This document shows, piece by piece, positions 23,199-32,849 of a stretch of 64,000 nt of DNA (position 1 is the first letter of the stretch; the number at the start of each line of letters is the position of its first letter). The notes under the pieces were generated by a model. The model saw only the letters and a list, made by a program, of their open reading frames with translations, was not told where the DNA came from and did no database searches. A program made the position numbers and the translations under genes. The stretch lies in NCBI GenBank assembly GCA_014529385.2, contig CM043949.1, positions 149,833,850 to 149,897,849 on the forward strand, given 5' to 3'. Origin of the DNA: Adiantum capillus-veneris. Its lineage: Eukaryota; Streptophyta; Polypodiopsida; Polypodiales; Pteridaceae.

Positions 23199-23923
23199 TC
23201 AACTTGGGCTGAGCAACACTAGCCCTCCCCCTGGTTTTCCTGTGGCTCGACGAAAAGCTCTATCAAAGAACAAGGTAAAAGCATTAGGAATACTTTTTGG
23301 TGGTGGCAATGGTAGGGTCTTTACTTCAGGCACCTTAATCTCCTTTTCATGCACCCTATAAGTGAGAATCCCTGCCAATTGTGCACGCACACTATCTTCT
23401 ACCTTGAAAGAGTATTGAAACTCTTGCAACTCCATAATCCACTTTGAGATCCTAGTACTAAGATTCATTTGAGATGACACCCAAGGGAACAAATTCTCTG
23501 CGGTGAGGATTACAAAAGGTTTTGGGTGCAAGTAGGATCCAAACTTCCTTATCGCCAAAATGAGAGAAAGCATTATGAGTTCTGCCTCCGTGTAGCCTCT
23601 CTCTAAAGCATTCATGACCCTACTAGCAAAGTAGATGGGCCGCATCCTCGTACTATAGGGATCTTGTTGTAACAAAACTGCACCAATTGTTTCTTTCCCA
23701 ACACTAGAGCTAACAAAGAATGTGTACTCCCAACAAGGAGGCATGAGTGTTGGTAGCTCTGACAAAATGGCTTTAATGTTACAAAAGTACTCTTCAAGCT
23801 CATCAGACCATGAAAATTCTACTTGTTGTGTCAAGTTTTGCAAAGGGTGAAGTAACTCCGAGGCTAAGTGAATGAAGCGTGACATATACTTCACCTTTTG
23901 AATGAATGAGATGACCTCCTTAA
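23199..23923 (-). pseudogene. element B reverse transcriptase tail and first RNase H
   Basis: The frame continues the reverse transcriptase thumb (VISFIQKVKYMSRFI) from across the inserted transposon and runs through a first RNase H. That domain is recognisable (SWSDELEE, PIYFASRVMN, TEAELIMLSLILAI) but three of its four acids are lost. The usual first Asp region reads FFVSSSVG, the third reads LTAEN, and the last reads LAGIL. Then comes NAFTLFFDRAFRRATGKPGGG, the start of the second RNase H. A degenerate first and active second RNase H is the pattern known for the Tat clade, where the first is thought to act only as a structural tether. Confidence 0.85.
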
Positions 23924-25259
23924 CACTAGGTTGATAATGGGACACTCTAATGTCCTGGGACACTTTTATGTCCTGTTAAGTGACCATTTTCCTTGAATTA
24001 TGTCAAGAGTTTCAAAATAGATTTTGAGGTGCTATCTATCTAGAAAGTTGTCTCATGAGTTGAAAAAAACTAGACATTTTTTTGGAATATCAATTCCATC
24101 TTTAACATTGTCCTTGCACAACATTTCACAACCTAAACTGTGTGAAAAAACGGGTCCTGTTTTTGGCTTTGTTCAACTTTTTGCAACTATACCACTCTAG
24201 AATTCATGTTTGTGAGGTCTATAATGCTAGAGAACTATCTTTAGTAGTCCTCAACATGTCCTGATGCTTCTAGGGAGAAACAAATATTAAAGTTGTAAGT
24301 TATGACCAGATTACAAAAATTGTCAAATCCTCTTTTTTAGCCAATTTTAGCTCTTCTATGATTTTTTTGGTGGATTTCATGATATCCAAATGCATTTTTG
24401 ATTTTCTATGTCACATATTGTAACATAAAGCTAACACTCCTTTATTTTTGCGGCACCTAATACCCTATTTTGCATAGTACACAACGATGGTTGGTTTTTT
24501 CAATTATAGAAGAAAACAAAACATTCTAGTATATCAAGTATAGCTTTTTTAATATTGTTAGTTTCTTGTGACAACTGCATGCATTTTGTAGGTAGTAACC
24601 ATATCTACTCATAAGGATCAAATTTGGCTAGATATTGAATAGTTTCTATGGGATTCTACAACTCATAATGTTGAACCCAGTTTTTTCATGTTTGCTGTAT
24701 TTAACACTTCATCTTTGTCCCCAAGTTTCCCTTGGTAAGAGATGTATTATTCTTTTGACATGCTCCATGGCTCGTTATGAACATAAAGGACAATAGGGAA
24801 CTAAGAAAACATCCATATATTATTTGTATTGAGCGTGGCTATAGAAACGTTGATGATATGTTTGCAGAATGGTAAAAATTCAACTTTTTTGTACCTATTT
24901 ATTTTGGAAAAAAAAAATAGTGAGTGAGAAGCAATCATATGTTCTGATCACCAACCCATTGAAGTTAACTAGGGAATTTATCTCAAGTCCTACAAAAATC
25001 CCTAAACTTATTTTTATGCAACAAAGCATAAGAAATGACTGTTTTGATGAAAATGCACTGGTCCATCAACTTTGGAGGCTTGGTGTGACCAAAAGATGAG
25101 AGATTTTACAAGTTTCTTATTTTTTCCATGTGTAGTAGGCCTTGAACTATAACCTCATGAAAGGATTTTACAAAATGAGTGGATCTACTATGGTTTTGGA
25201 GGTTTTTTTCAAAACCCTGAAAGGACACTTTTATGTCCTCTTAGGTTACCAACCTAGTG
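23924..25259. mobile_element. TTAA-flanked DNA transposon, copy 2 (1336 bp)
   Basis: It is the same family as 8567-9914, with ends CACTAGGTTGATAA and TTACCAACCTAGTG, flanking TTAA at 23920-23923 and 25260-25263, and closely similar interior including the GGACACTTTTATGTCC boxes. It interrupts the element B reverse transcriptase. Removing it with one TTAA leaves the two coding halves in the same frame, so its borders are exact. There is no transposase. An interior frame of about 76 codons occurs in both copies (9521-9754 and 24869-25099) but looks non-coding. Confidence 0.88.
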
Positions 25260-25263
25260 TTAA

Positions 25264-25924
25264 GACTCTTGGGTGATGGTAGCTCAATAAGAGCCTTTGC
25301 CTTTGAAGGATCCACTTCAATGCCTTTGTAAGAAACTTTATGACCAAGCAAGATTACTTCATCTTCACCTATATGGCACTTGTCGAGGTTGAGTTGACCT
25401 CTCATGTCGTAGAGCTTCTCTTAACCTTCTTCTACCCTTTGTAGATTCAATGATTTTGAGCTATAAATGCAGAAATCATCAATGAACACCCTAATTGACT
25501 TTCCAAAGAATGCTTGAAACACCATATTCATGAAACGTTGGAATGTTGCAGGAGAATTTGTCAGACCAAATGGCATGACTCTAAAAGCATAACAACCCCA
25601 AGGAGTGATAAAGGTTGTTTTCAATTGATCCTCCAATGCAATCCCTATTTGAAAGTAACCTGAGTAACCATCGCACAGAGTGTACTTCTCATGACCAGCT
25701 ACCTCATTTAGTATCTCATCCTGGAATGGGAGGGAAAAGTGATCTCTTTTTGTTGCCTCATTGAGGGGACGGTAATCCACACACACCCTCCACTTGCCAT
25801 TTTTCTTAGGAGTGACAACAACAGGAGAGACCCACTCTGAATTCTCCACTGGATAAATGAAACCTGCTGCTAGAAGCTTTCTTACCTCCTTGAGTAGAGC
25901 CTGCTCCTTTATAACTCCTAGCCT
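25264..25924 (-). pseudogene. element B reverse transcriptase, main part
   Basis: After a TGA at about 25922, where relatives suggest an Arg codon, the frame shows ALLKEVRKLLAAGFIYPVENSEW and VVTPKKNGKWRVCVDYRPLN. Next are the motif A CDGYSGYFQIGIA (catalytic Asp), [15 protein letters not shown] and the catalytic FIDDFCIYSS. A TAA follows at 25421-25423, and the same frame continues through the connection to the transposon border at 25263. All polymerase active-site residues are present, so only the stops and the insertion inactivate it. It copies element RNA into DNA inside virus-like particles. Confidence 0.88.
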
Positions 25925-26695
25925 TCATAGCTTCTGAGCTTTAGGTGTGGCCTCAGGCTTTAACTCAATCTTGTGTTGAACCACATCTACCCCACGCACG
26001 TCGGTGAAGTCTTTAGAAAAAAGCCTAGGAAACTTCCTTAGCACACATTTAAACTCCTCTCTTTCATCCTTTGTAAGTGTTGTTGATAGCATACCTTCCA
26101 GCATCCCTTCATCTTGAACACCTTCGTTCTCTTGAGGACCTACCTCCTCCAAGCCTTGACAAGAGGTCTCTTGGTTACTTGGCTTAAACCTTACCCCCAT
26201 GAATTCGATGGAAGACTCCTCTTCAATAATGATGCTGCTACTTTCTTCTTCTGAAGTGCTATCGGTCCAACCTTCTTCCGTCTCACTTAGAGATGATTCT
26301 TCATGGATCTCCTCTTGGCGTTGCTCCTTCATGTCAAAGACAACCTTCTTATGATTGTCGTTCCTGCAAATTAGCTTTCCACTCTCCCAATCCTGCAAAG
26401 CTCGCATTTTCATCAGCCATGGTCTCCCTAGGATAAATAGGTAACCATTTCCTTTGGTAGACATGACATAGAAATCCACTGACTTCTTAATGCCAAAGGC
26501 CTCCACAAAAAAAATTTTACAAATGCCTACGCACCTAGCCTTGCTATTGTTTGCCATCTTGACCTTAATTTCAGGTGTCTCGTGGATGTGCATGCCTAGT
26601 TTTTGCATGAATCCCTCTGTCATGATGCAAATATGTGCACCCCCATCCACTAGACCTTTCCTAACCAATCTCCCTTTTATGTAACAATCTAGCAC
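25925..26695 (-). CDS. element B protease and linker
   Basis: An open frame of 256 codons, in the same frame as Gag and separated by one TAG (26706-26708). Residues 1-120 form a retropepsin: GLVDGGAHICIM holds the catalytic Asp (D-G-G form), and YLFILGRPWL the flap-distal ILGRP block. A Glu/Ser-rich linker follows and then the pre-polymerase segment with FPRLFSKDFTDV. The same protease type, D-G-G-A/T, is seen damaged in elements C and G, which groups them with B. Confidence 0.88.
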   Translation of the reverse strand: MLDCYIKGRLVRKGLVDGGAHICIMTEGFMQKLGMHIHETPEIKVKMANNSKARCVGICKIFFVEAFGIKKSVDFYVMSTKGNGYLFILGRPWLMKMRALQDWESGKLICRNDNHKKVVFDMKEQRQEEIHEESSLSETEEGWTDSTSEEESSSIIIEEESSIEFMGVRFKPSNQETSCQGLEEVGPQENEGVQDEGMLEGMLSTTLTKDEREEFKCVLRKFPRLFSKDFTDVRGVDVVQHKIELKPEATPKAQKL

Positions 26696-26708
26696 AGGTG
26701 TAATGTCC

Positions 26709-28018
26709 TAATTCATTTGAACTTGTGCAATTTTTACAACAGGCACACTCTCTTTTACCTTTCTCCTAGTGCTACTTTCCCTTGTTAAATCCCTCCTAAC
26801 TTGTGGACATAATGCAAGAAATTGAGGCCATGAGATATCAGGACCCTTACCTCTCATGTCTTCCAACAGGTTGTATGGAGTCATTCCATATCCAAGAGGG
26901 AAGTCTTGGAGGTTGATACGACGTCGAGTCCTCTTAGCCTCCTTGGTCTCCTTTGCCTTCTTTTCTCGTCCATGGTCACTTTGTGATGTAACTCCTTCTT
27001 TCTCCTTACCTTTCCCTCGGCCACGCTTAATGCCATTTGCTTCCATGTCAACCTCTCTTGAATTTTTCACCTCTACCACATGCACGTTTGGGTCTGGCAA
27101 AGGTGAAACTCCTTCCACTCCTTGTGGAGCTGGTCTTGCTCCATTTGTCCTTTGTATAAGCCGTGGTTGCTGACTAGTTCCTTCACCTGCATTCATCACT
27201 CGGTAATTCAAGTTAGGTCTCCCTAGCTCCCCACGGGGCCAAGGAAAATTATACATCCCATGTCCAGACTCACCGCAATTCCAACATTGCAAGACTCTCC
27301 TAGTTCGTGGCTCTCTCTCTTTTGACTTCTTTGCTTTTCCCTTTGGACCTACAACTTGTGCAAGGTGAATTGACAGGCTGCTTAAAGATTCATTTAACTT
27401 CTCAATCACTTCAGCCGTTACCTCAGGAAGCTCCCTAGATATTTATGCTTGTGACTTACCTTTGGGTCTAAGACCTTCTATTGGGACCTCTCCCCTTAAG
27501 CATTTGAGTTTCCTATACTTCTCAGCAGCCCTAGTTTCCGCTGCATCAAAAGTAGCAGGTGCACCCGCCTCAACTTTTACCTTAAGGCCAGGAAAGAGTC
27601 CGGCTATGAACCTCTCCTTCTTTAAAAATTATGCACCATCGCCAGGGTTAGCAACATTTCGTATCCATAGAGCCCAAAGACGTAGAAACTCTTGCTTGTA
27701 CAAGTAGTAGTCATCTAAGTCTTTTTGCTTATGAGAAACAATGTCTTGCCATAGTTTTTGAGTGTTTTGGGGATCAAAGAAGTATCTCTTAAAACGATTC
27801 AAAACTGTATAATTCCCCTTAACTTCCTCAGGCAAAGAGTCAAACCAAGTACTAGTTCCTTTCCTAAGGACCACCTCAAACATTTCTATACGTTCTTGAT
27901 CGCTTACTATCCTCTTGATACGGCAAGACATCTTGAAGTTTGCTAAAAATAATTCTACATCCTCTCCAGGCTCTCCAAAGAAAAGAGGATATCCAGACAT
28001 TTGGCGTTGGCTCTCCAT
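26709..28018 (-). pseudogene. gag of element B, two in-frame stops
   Basis: The start is the ATG at 28018 (MESQRQMSGYPLFFGEPGED), shortly after the gamma2 stop. The capsid region includes FDSLPEEVKGNYTVLNRFKR and YLYKQEFLRLW. TAA codons lie at about 27629 and 27448, but the frame is otherwise continuous. The zinc knuckle reads CWNCGESGHGMYNF: C-x2-C-x4-H with the last Cys replaced by Phe. A basic Lys/Glu-rich region follows. No frameshift occurs between here and the end of pol except for the inserted transposon, so gag-pol was a single frame of about 1750 codons. Confidence 0.85.
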
Positions 28019-28067
28019 TATTATGAAAGATTACAACACGAGTTACAATAAGGAATACAATAGAGAT

Positions 28068-28415
28068 TTAGAACCACTCGCCTGCAAATGAAGAAGTAAG
28101 AAAATACCACTCTAGGTTTTCTTCTTCAGCTATCCAAGCTTCAATGAGGTCTCGATTTGTTTGATCAAAACAAAAAGGTAGACTATTGATGAGCTCTAAG
28201 AAGGGTTGAAATTCTTCAAAGCTAAGGCGATAAATAGAAATCTCTAGAACTTCATTTTCTGGATCCAAAAGAGCAACCACGTCCCAAGTGATAAATTGCA
28301 CTTGCTCTACAATTCCCAACGCACAAGCGGTTTGTATAAAAACTAGATCTTCATGCTCGTCGAAGGCCGTGAGAAAGTAGCAATTGACTAGGAGCTCCTT
28401 TCCTTCGAGTTCCAC
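28068..28415 (-). pseudogene. gamma2 accessory ORF of element B
   Basis: Unknown protein immediately before gag. Key segments are FIQTACALGIVEQVQF, YRLSFEEFQPFLELINSLPF and CFDQTNRDLIEAW. It is clearly homologous to gamma1 upstream (FIQLVCALRLVNRVKF, HRLTFGEFFPHLRLINSLPF). There is no ATG: the frame is open further upstream to a TGA near 28465, and matching N-terminal sequence continues in another frame. A 42-bp segment repeated 60 bp apart (28361-28402 and 28421-28462) adds 20 codons in this N-terminal part. So this copy is damaged by a tandem duplication and a frameshift. Position resembles ORF1 before gag in Ogre elements; no sequence relation can be claimed. Confidence 0.6.
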
Positions 28416-28462
28416 ACAGTCGAAGGCCGTGAGAAAGTAGCAATTGACTAAGAGCTCCTTTC
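28361..28462. repeat. short tandem duplication in gamma2
   Basis: Forty-two bases starting CGAAGGCCGTGAGAAAGTAG recur with a 60-bp offset and one mismatch. Confidence 0.9.
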
Positions 28463-28586
28463 ATAAAGAACATCCTCATCAAGTCCAATCAAGTTTGCAA
28501 GATTTAAAGACTCCACTTGTGCTACAAAATTCCTGGACAAAAACTCCTTAGGATTATGGTTAAATCATTCAAAAGCATAAAGAGAT

Positions 28587-29066
28587 TTACAATGTCTCTA
28601 TGAACAAAGTGTCATAGAAAGTAGAGAAGGATGAGAATTTATACAAATTTGCAATCTTCTCTATGCTCTCTTTATTAAGACAAGCTCTGAATAGCTCCCT
28701 ATCTCCTTTGTTGAAAGCGAAAGGAAGACTATTAATAAGACGCAGATGAGGGAAAAATTCACCAAATGTGAGTCTATGAAGCATGAACTCTGGCCGCAAG
28801 TTTCCTGAAGAGTCTTCCTCAATGGTGAAATGCACTTGCCAAACCCCAAATTTCACTCTATTTACCAATCTTAGGGCACACACTAGTTGGATGAATGCGC
28901 GGTCTTCCTTAGTGCCCAAAAACAAGAGGAAAATGGAATCCACGCGTAGGACCTTTCGTCTTAACTTCACCACCCTCTTGTTATGAGGGAGACGCCTTAC
29001 TACTTGCTCCTGCAACTCAATTGGTAATAGAGCTAGATCTCTAAGGATTGAACTTTCACTGCACAC
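28587..29066 (-). CDS. gamma1 accessory ORF of element B
   Basis: A 159-codon frame of unknown function between alpha and gamma2. It has no ATG; as listed it opens at a GTG, and the frame stays open about 40 nt further to a TAG. A possible splice acceptor, TTGTTCTAACAG, lies just upstream at about 29080-29091, so it may be a downstream exon. Residues 1-60 are charged (RRLPHNKRVVKLRRKVLRV); the rest shares the FIQ-x-x-CAL, RL-F-EF and LINSLPF pattern with gamma2. Two related copies in tandem suggest duplication within the element. The intact frame in an element with many other stops argues it is real. Confidence 0.6.
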   Translation of the reverse strand: MCSESSILRDLALLPIELQEQVVRRLPHNKRVVKLRRKVLRVDSIFLLFLGTKEDRAFIQLVCALRLVNRVKFGVWQVHFTIEEDSSGNLRPEFMLHRLTFGEFFPHLRLINSLPFAFNKGDRELFRACLNKESIEKIANLYKFSSFSTFYDTLFIETL

Positions 29067-29162
29067 ACATTCCCTGTTAGAACAAATGATCGTTTTTTGT
29101 TTCTTCTAACAACTTGGACAAAGAAAAAACATACACACTATTTTGCCGGGCTGCACTTCATT

Positions 29163-29381
29163 TTAAAATAAAATGAACACGTGTACATCAAAAGAAGTCT
29201 GGTAGTTGATGAGAGGTAGAATGACAGGGTTTGGTGATGCAAGAATTTCTCCTACTCTTTGGGCACCAAACATGAACACCATTCGTTGTTGAAAATGGAT
29301 CTTTCTACTAATTGCAACGTTTATTCTAATGTGTGGAGTAAAATGAAAGGGAAAAACCTCTATTCCTGTGCCATTATCCAT
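29163..29381 (-). CDS. alpha small ORF of element B, intact
   Basis: An intact 72-codon ORF from ATG (MDNGTGIEVF) to TAA. It has the family blocks HIRINVAISRKIHFQQRMVF, FGAQRVGEIL, VILPLINYQ and a C-terminal SFDVHVFILF. It is exactly the same length as alpha of C and D, and very close to that of A. It lies 21 nt after beta and before gamma1, between the primer-binding site and gag, so it would be translated from the genomic leader or a spliced form. Rich in Arg/Lys in the middle and hydrophobic at the end; no transmembrane helix or known domain is evident. Confidence 0.7.
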   Translation of the reverse strand: MDNGTGIEVFPFHFTPHIRINVAISRKIHFQQRMVFMFGAQRVGEILASPNPVILPLINYQTSFDVHVFILF

Positions 29382-29402
29382 GGCCTATGCATGTCCTAAT
29401 GC

Positions 29403-29615
29403 TTAAAATAACACAAAAATATAGACGTCCAAGCTAATATCGTACCTAATGAGAGGCAAAATAAAAGGATTTACTGAAGTGTTTATCTCGGCTAACCTAA
29501 GAGGACCTAAAATCCTACGAATTATCCGTTGAAATTGCAACTTAGTACTAACAATTATGTGTATCTTTTGCCTTGCAATGGGAATGAAAGGATCATACAA
29601 ACTCTCGTGATTCAT
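29403..29615 (-). CDS. beta small ORF of element B, intact
   Basis: An intact 70-codon ORF from ATG (MNHESLYDPFIPIARQ) to TAA, the first ORF after the 5' LTR. Blocks are IIVSTKLQFQRIIRRILG, RLAEI, NPFILPLIRYD and DVYIFVLF. It resembles alpha over its whole length (KLQFQR vs KIHFQQR, LAEI vs VGEI, PFILPLIRY vs PVILPLINY, DVYIFVLF vs DVHVFILF), so the two arose by duplication. In element A the order is alpha then beta with an ATGA overlap; here it is beta then alpha with a gap. Function unknown. Confidence 0.7.
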   Translation of the reverse strand: MNHESLYDPFIPIARQKIHIIVSTKLQFQRIIRRILGPLRLAEINTSVNPFILPLIRYDISLDVYIFVLF

Positions 29616-29677
29616 GCAAACTACTTGACTATGCTAAAAGTTGATCCTACACAAAAACATACACGAGTTGTTTTCCT

Positions 29678-29691
29678 CAGTGGGGGCACCA
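29678..29691 (-). promoter_or_regulatory. primer-binding site of element B
   Basis: On the minus strand TGGTGCCCCCACTG lies three bases after the 5' LTR and would pair with a tRNA ending CAGTGGGGGCACCA. Element D has the related TGGCGCCCCCACGG in the same place. The tRNA was not identified. Confidence 0.7.
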
Positions 29692-29694
29692 ATT

Positions 29695-29953
29695 TGAAGC
29701 GGTCCGGGGCGGATAACAAGAAGAGCAACCTCTAGACACCCTTCAAGGCTCCCGTGCTGCTCAATGGGGCTGGGGCAGAACACAACACAAACCAAAACAA
29801 CAAAACCACAGCCAAATCCCAGCCACACAAGGGGCACCACCTAGTTTAAGAGCGAACTAGGACGCAAAAGAGGAGAATCGTTAGAGCAACCCACAAACAA
29901 ACAAGGAGTTTACACTAACCCTAACACCAATGGAACACTCTCACACACTAAAA

Positions 29954-30015
<62 letters not shown>

Positions 30016-32383
30016 TGCTCGGGATGCTTTGAAGTGTATCGTTAATGATCAAGCAAACATAAATATATATATGTAAGAAAGAGAGAGAAGGGGGAAGGGG
30101 GTGCTTGTTGCACTAATGCCTTCTTACAAATCTGTCATGACCAATCAAAGTGAGATTAGTATTTGTTCAACATAGCCTGAGTAAATTACACCACAACACA
30201 TCACAAGAAAAAAGCCACCCCAATCAATGTCTTAAGGCCAGGGGAGTCCTCTCCACCCTGTCGCCCTCTTACAGCATGTGGGATTTATGGCTAAATTGAT
30301 AACAATACCCGGAGACAAGCTATCAAGAACTTAAATAAAACACCAAGACACTTACACATCATTATTGTCCATGACTTCACGTTGGAAGGGAGACAAGGTA
30401 TCCATGCTTAGTCCAAATTCACCCTCCTTGATTCAGCAAATGTTGGGCTTACACTAGTAGGAGAAATGATAGATTTCCTACTCTCAATTGAATGATCACT
30501 CTCTCTTACAATGGCATAGAGTTCCCTTGCTAATCACCCCTAATACAACACATACATATGCCTAATGCCAATGAGATTCCACTCAAGAGCTCCTTCTTAA
30601 GAGGTTGAGCTTGGCTTCTCAAGCTATAGCATAGTGCTCTTTCTTCTCCTTTTTTGTGCTAGCTACACCCTCCTTTTATAGCAATTTTGAAGGCTAGGGT
30701 TACTCCTCTAACCATGGTTGGGTTAGATTTTCAGCAGTTTACCTAATTTCTTTTGCTTGGAATTATCAAGAAGTTGGTGGGGAAAGAGAGAGGAGAGAAA
30801 TGGAGGTGATAGGACTTTTCATAGTGGGTTAGTGTTAGTAGAGTTAGTATTTTTATTAATTTACAAATGGAATTGGATATTTACAATGGGAGTATCCATG
30901 TAGGATACAAATAAGGATGAAAAACTCTTAAGAGGTAAGAAAAGGTGGATTTCTTACAAGGTTGATGCTCCAAGTGTCTTGAGTAGGGCCAATTTTGATG
31001 CTTGTTGACGGTCCACTAGCTTTGACAATACATTTTTTCTCCACTCTTGACCTTCCTTGAGAGACAAGGTAATTGAAGCTGAGTAATCAATCACCATGAT
31101 GCTGTCTTTGAAGAGAACAGGCTGAATTTTTTGGTTTTTTTGATAGATATGGGTAATTTGGAGGAGGAAAAATGAGACTTGGTGGTCAATTTTGGAATGG
31201 AATTGTGTGTGGGAGGTATGAGTTCACCATGGTTTCTCTTATTCTTCAAGGTTCAGGAGAAGGTGAGTAGGGTACAGAGAGGAGTGGTGAGAGAGGTGGG
31301 GATGATGAGTGGAGAAGTGTGTGTGAAAGAGGAAAATGATAAAGTGGAAGAGAGAGTGTGGCTGCATAGCATAGGAAAACTGGGGTCCACTAATAAAATC
31401 ATAGCTCACAGCTTGTAGCTCAAAAAAATATGAAAACATTTGAGGCAAAAGTTCATTTCACGAGCTACAACTTTGTTTGTATCACCTTTTCAAATTCGGA
31501 GATTAAGTAAACTTTAAAAATTCAACAAAACCGACTGTTTTTTTCCCCTGCACAAAGTCCTTGTGGGGTCCTTCTTTCGATGATTCTTTTGAATACCTCC
31601 AAGAGTGAGCCCTCCATAGTGCATGTATGCATGCCACCTACCCTTGACCTTTTTGGTAGGTCTATAATTGAAGATATTGTTGAGATCATGATATAAGTGA
31701 ATAGTACAACTAAGAAAATCAAATATTGAGGGGTCTAAAAAATATGTACATGTCAAATATAGATAATATAAGTGGAAAAAATATAAAGGGGTCAAAAGAA
31801 ATCTCTCTCATTATGAGGCTACCATAAAAAGATAAATATTTTTGGTGTTCTAATTTTTTAGAAAAAAAACAAAATAGATGTAGGAAGGGGAAAATCACAA
31901 TAGTGAAAAAATATACACATAAATAAAACTAGTTTTTTTGGATTTTTGTTTGGGTGGAGTTACACCAAATATAAGAGAAGCTTACATGAAAATATTTCTA
32001 TATGGAATAAAGAGTATGAAAAATGGTAAGAAAAATTGTGGTAATGGTGAGGCAATGTACAGAGCATAAATAACACACACCTAGGTAGAAATATTTAAAT
32101 AAATACCAAAATAATTATGAAAAAATATTTTATTTAGGCCCTATATACAAAGAAATATTTACATACGCATGGGCCATAATATACTTATTTTTTTTGGCTC
32201 AACTAGCCCAATGACTAGCTAATTGAGGGTTTTTTTATTTCAGTAAGGAGATATGGAAAAAGTCCCCTAACTCACACGCACCTATATACAGTGAAAGGGT
32301 GAGGGTAACCACAGTGTTTGAGTGATTTGGTAGGGTTAGATAACTCACTATGGCAATTACAGAGAGCCAAAAAACGGCTATCA
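29695..32383 (-). repeat. 5' LTR of element B
   Basis: 2689 bp, almost identical to 18658-21379. The few differences are scattered single bases plus a shorter (GA)n tract. A TATATA lies near 32283-32290 on the minus strand, close to the LTR start. Confidence 0.9.
29957..30013. repeat. (GA)n microsatellite in element B 5' LTR
   Basis: About 57 bases of pure GA repeats at the same LTR position as 18920-18998. Confidence 0.95.
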
Positions 32384-32849
32384 GTGCAAAGGGAAGGTGA
32401 GCCAGTAGATGCATACATACGTAAGTTTTCATTGGATTGAGCGGATGTGCAAGGCCTTAGGACCAAAGGTACGCCCACCTGACATGATGAAGAAGGACAG
32501 GTTCTTGGCTGGTATTCGGGAGAATATATGTTGGAAAATGGAGCTAAAGAATCCTAGGACATATGAAGATGCACTAGATGTAGCGAGGAACAAAGAGTGG
32601 AAGATGAGAAGAATGAGTCAGGTAGGAGTAGAGTCTTTGCCCAGGAGGTCTGAATTTCAGCCTATGGATTCTTTGCAAGGGGTTCATCATGAACGAGTGG
32701 TTTCTGTTTCTCCTCAGGTTATTCCAGCAGTGCAAGATGATGGGCTAAGGCAAGACATGAGGCAAGTTGTAGATTTAATGAAGAATCTCAACCTAAACAT
32801 GCTAGCTAATGTGGGAAATAATCGAGTTCGGGAGAGGTTTTCAAATTAG
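32384..32849 (+). pseudogene. gag of element C, 3' part
   Basis: The Gag resumes after element B with EGEPVDAYIRKFS, a TGA and a frameshift near 32440. It then continues as an open frame RMCKALGPKVRPPDMMKKDRFLAG to RDMRQ-like sequence, LMKNLNLNML and a TAG at 32847. The segment after the junction continues the N-terminal half at 18366-18657. The block KNPRTYEDALDVARNKEWK matches element D (KRPESFEDVVCIAKHKEWK). Confidence 0.7.

Larger units (their letters stand above)
18658..32383 (-). mobile_element. element B: Tat-like Ty3/gypsy with dual RNase H
   Basis: Nearly identical LTRs (18658-21379 and 29695-32383) flank a minus-strand element. Reading 5' to 3' it has the primer-binding site, beta, alpha, gamma1, gamma2, gag, protease, reverse transcriptase, a degenerate RNase H, a second RNase H, integrase and the polypurine tract. 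An additional RNase H is known from the plant Tat clade (Ogre, Retand and relatives). LTR similarity and the absence of frameshifts in gag-pol show a recent insertion, later hit by a 1336-bp TTAA-flanked element and by stop mutations. It sits inside the gag of element C. Only a GTG is visibly shared at the two junctions, so the target duplication is not certain. Confidence 0.9.
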
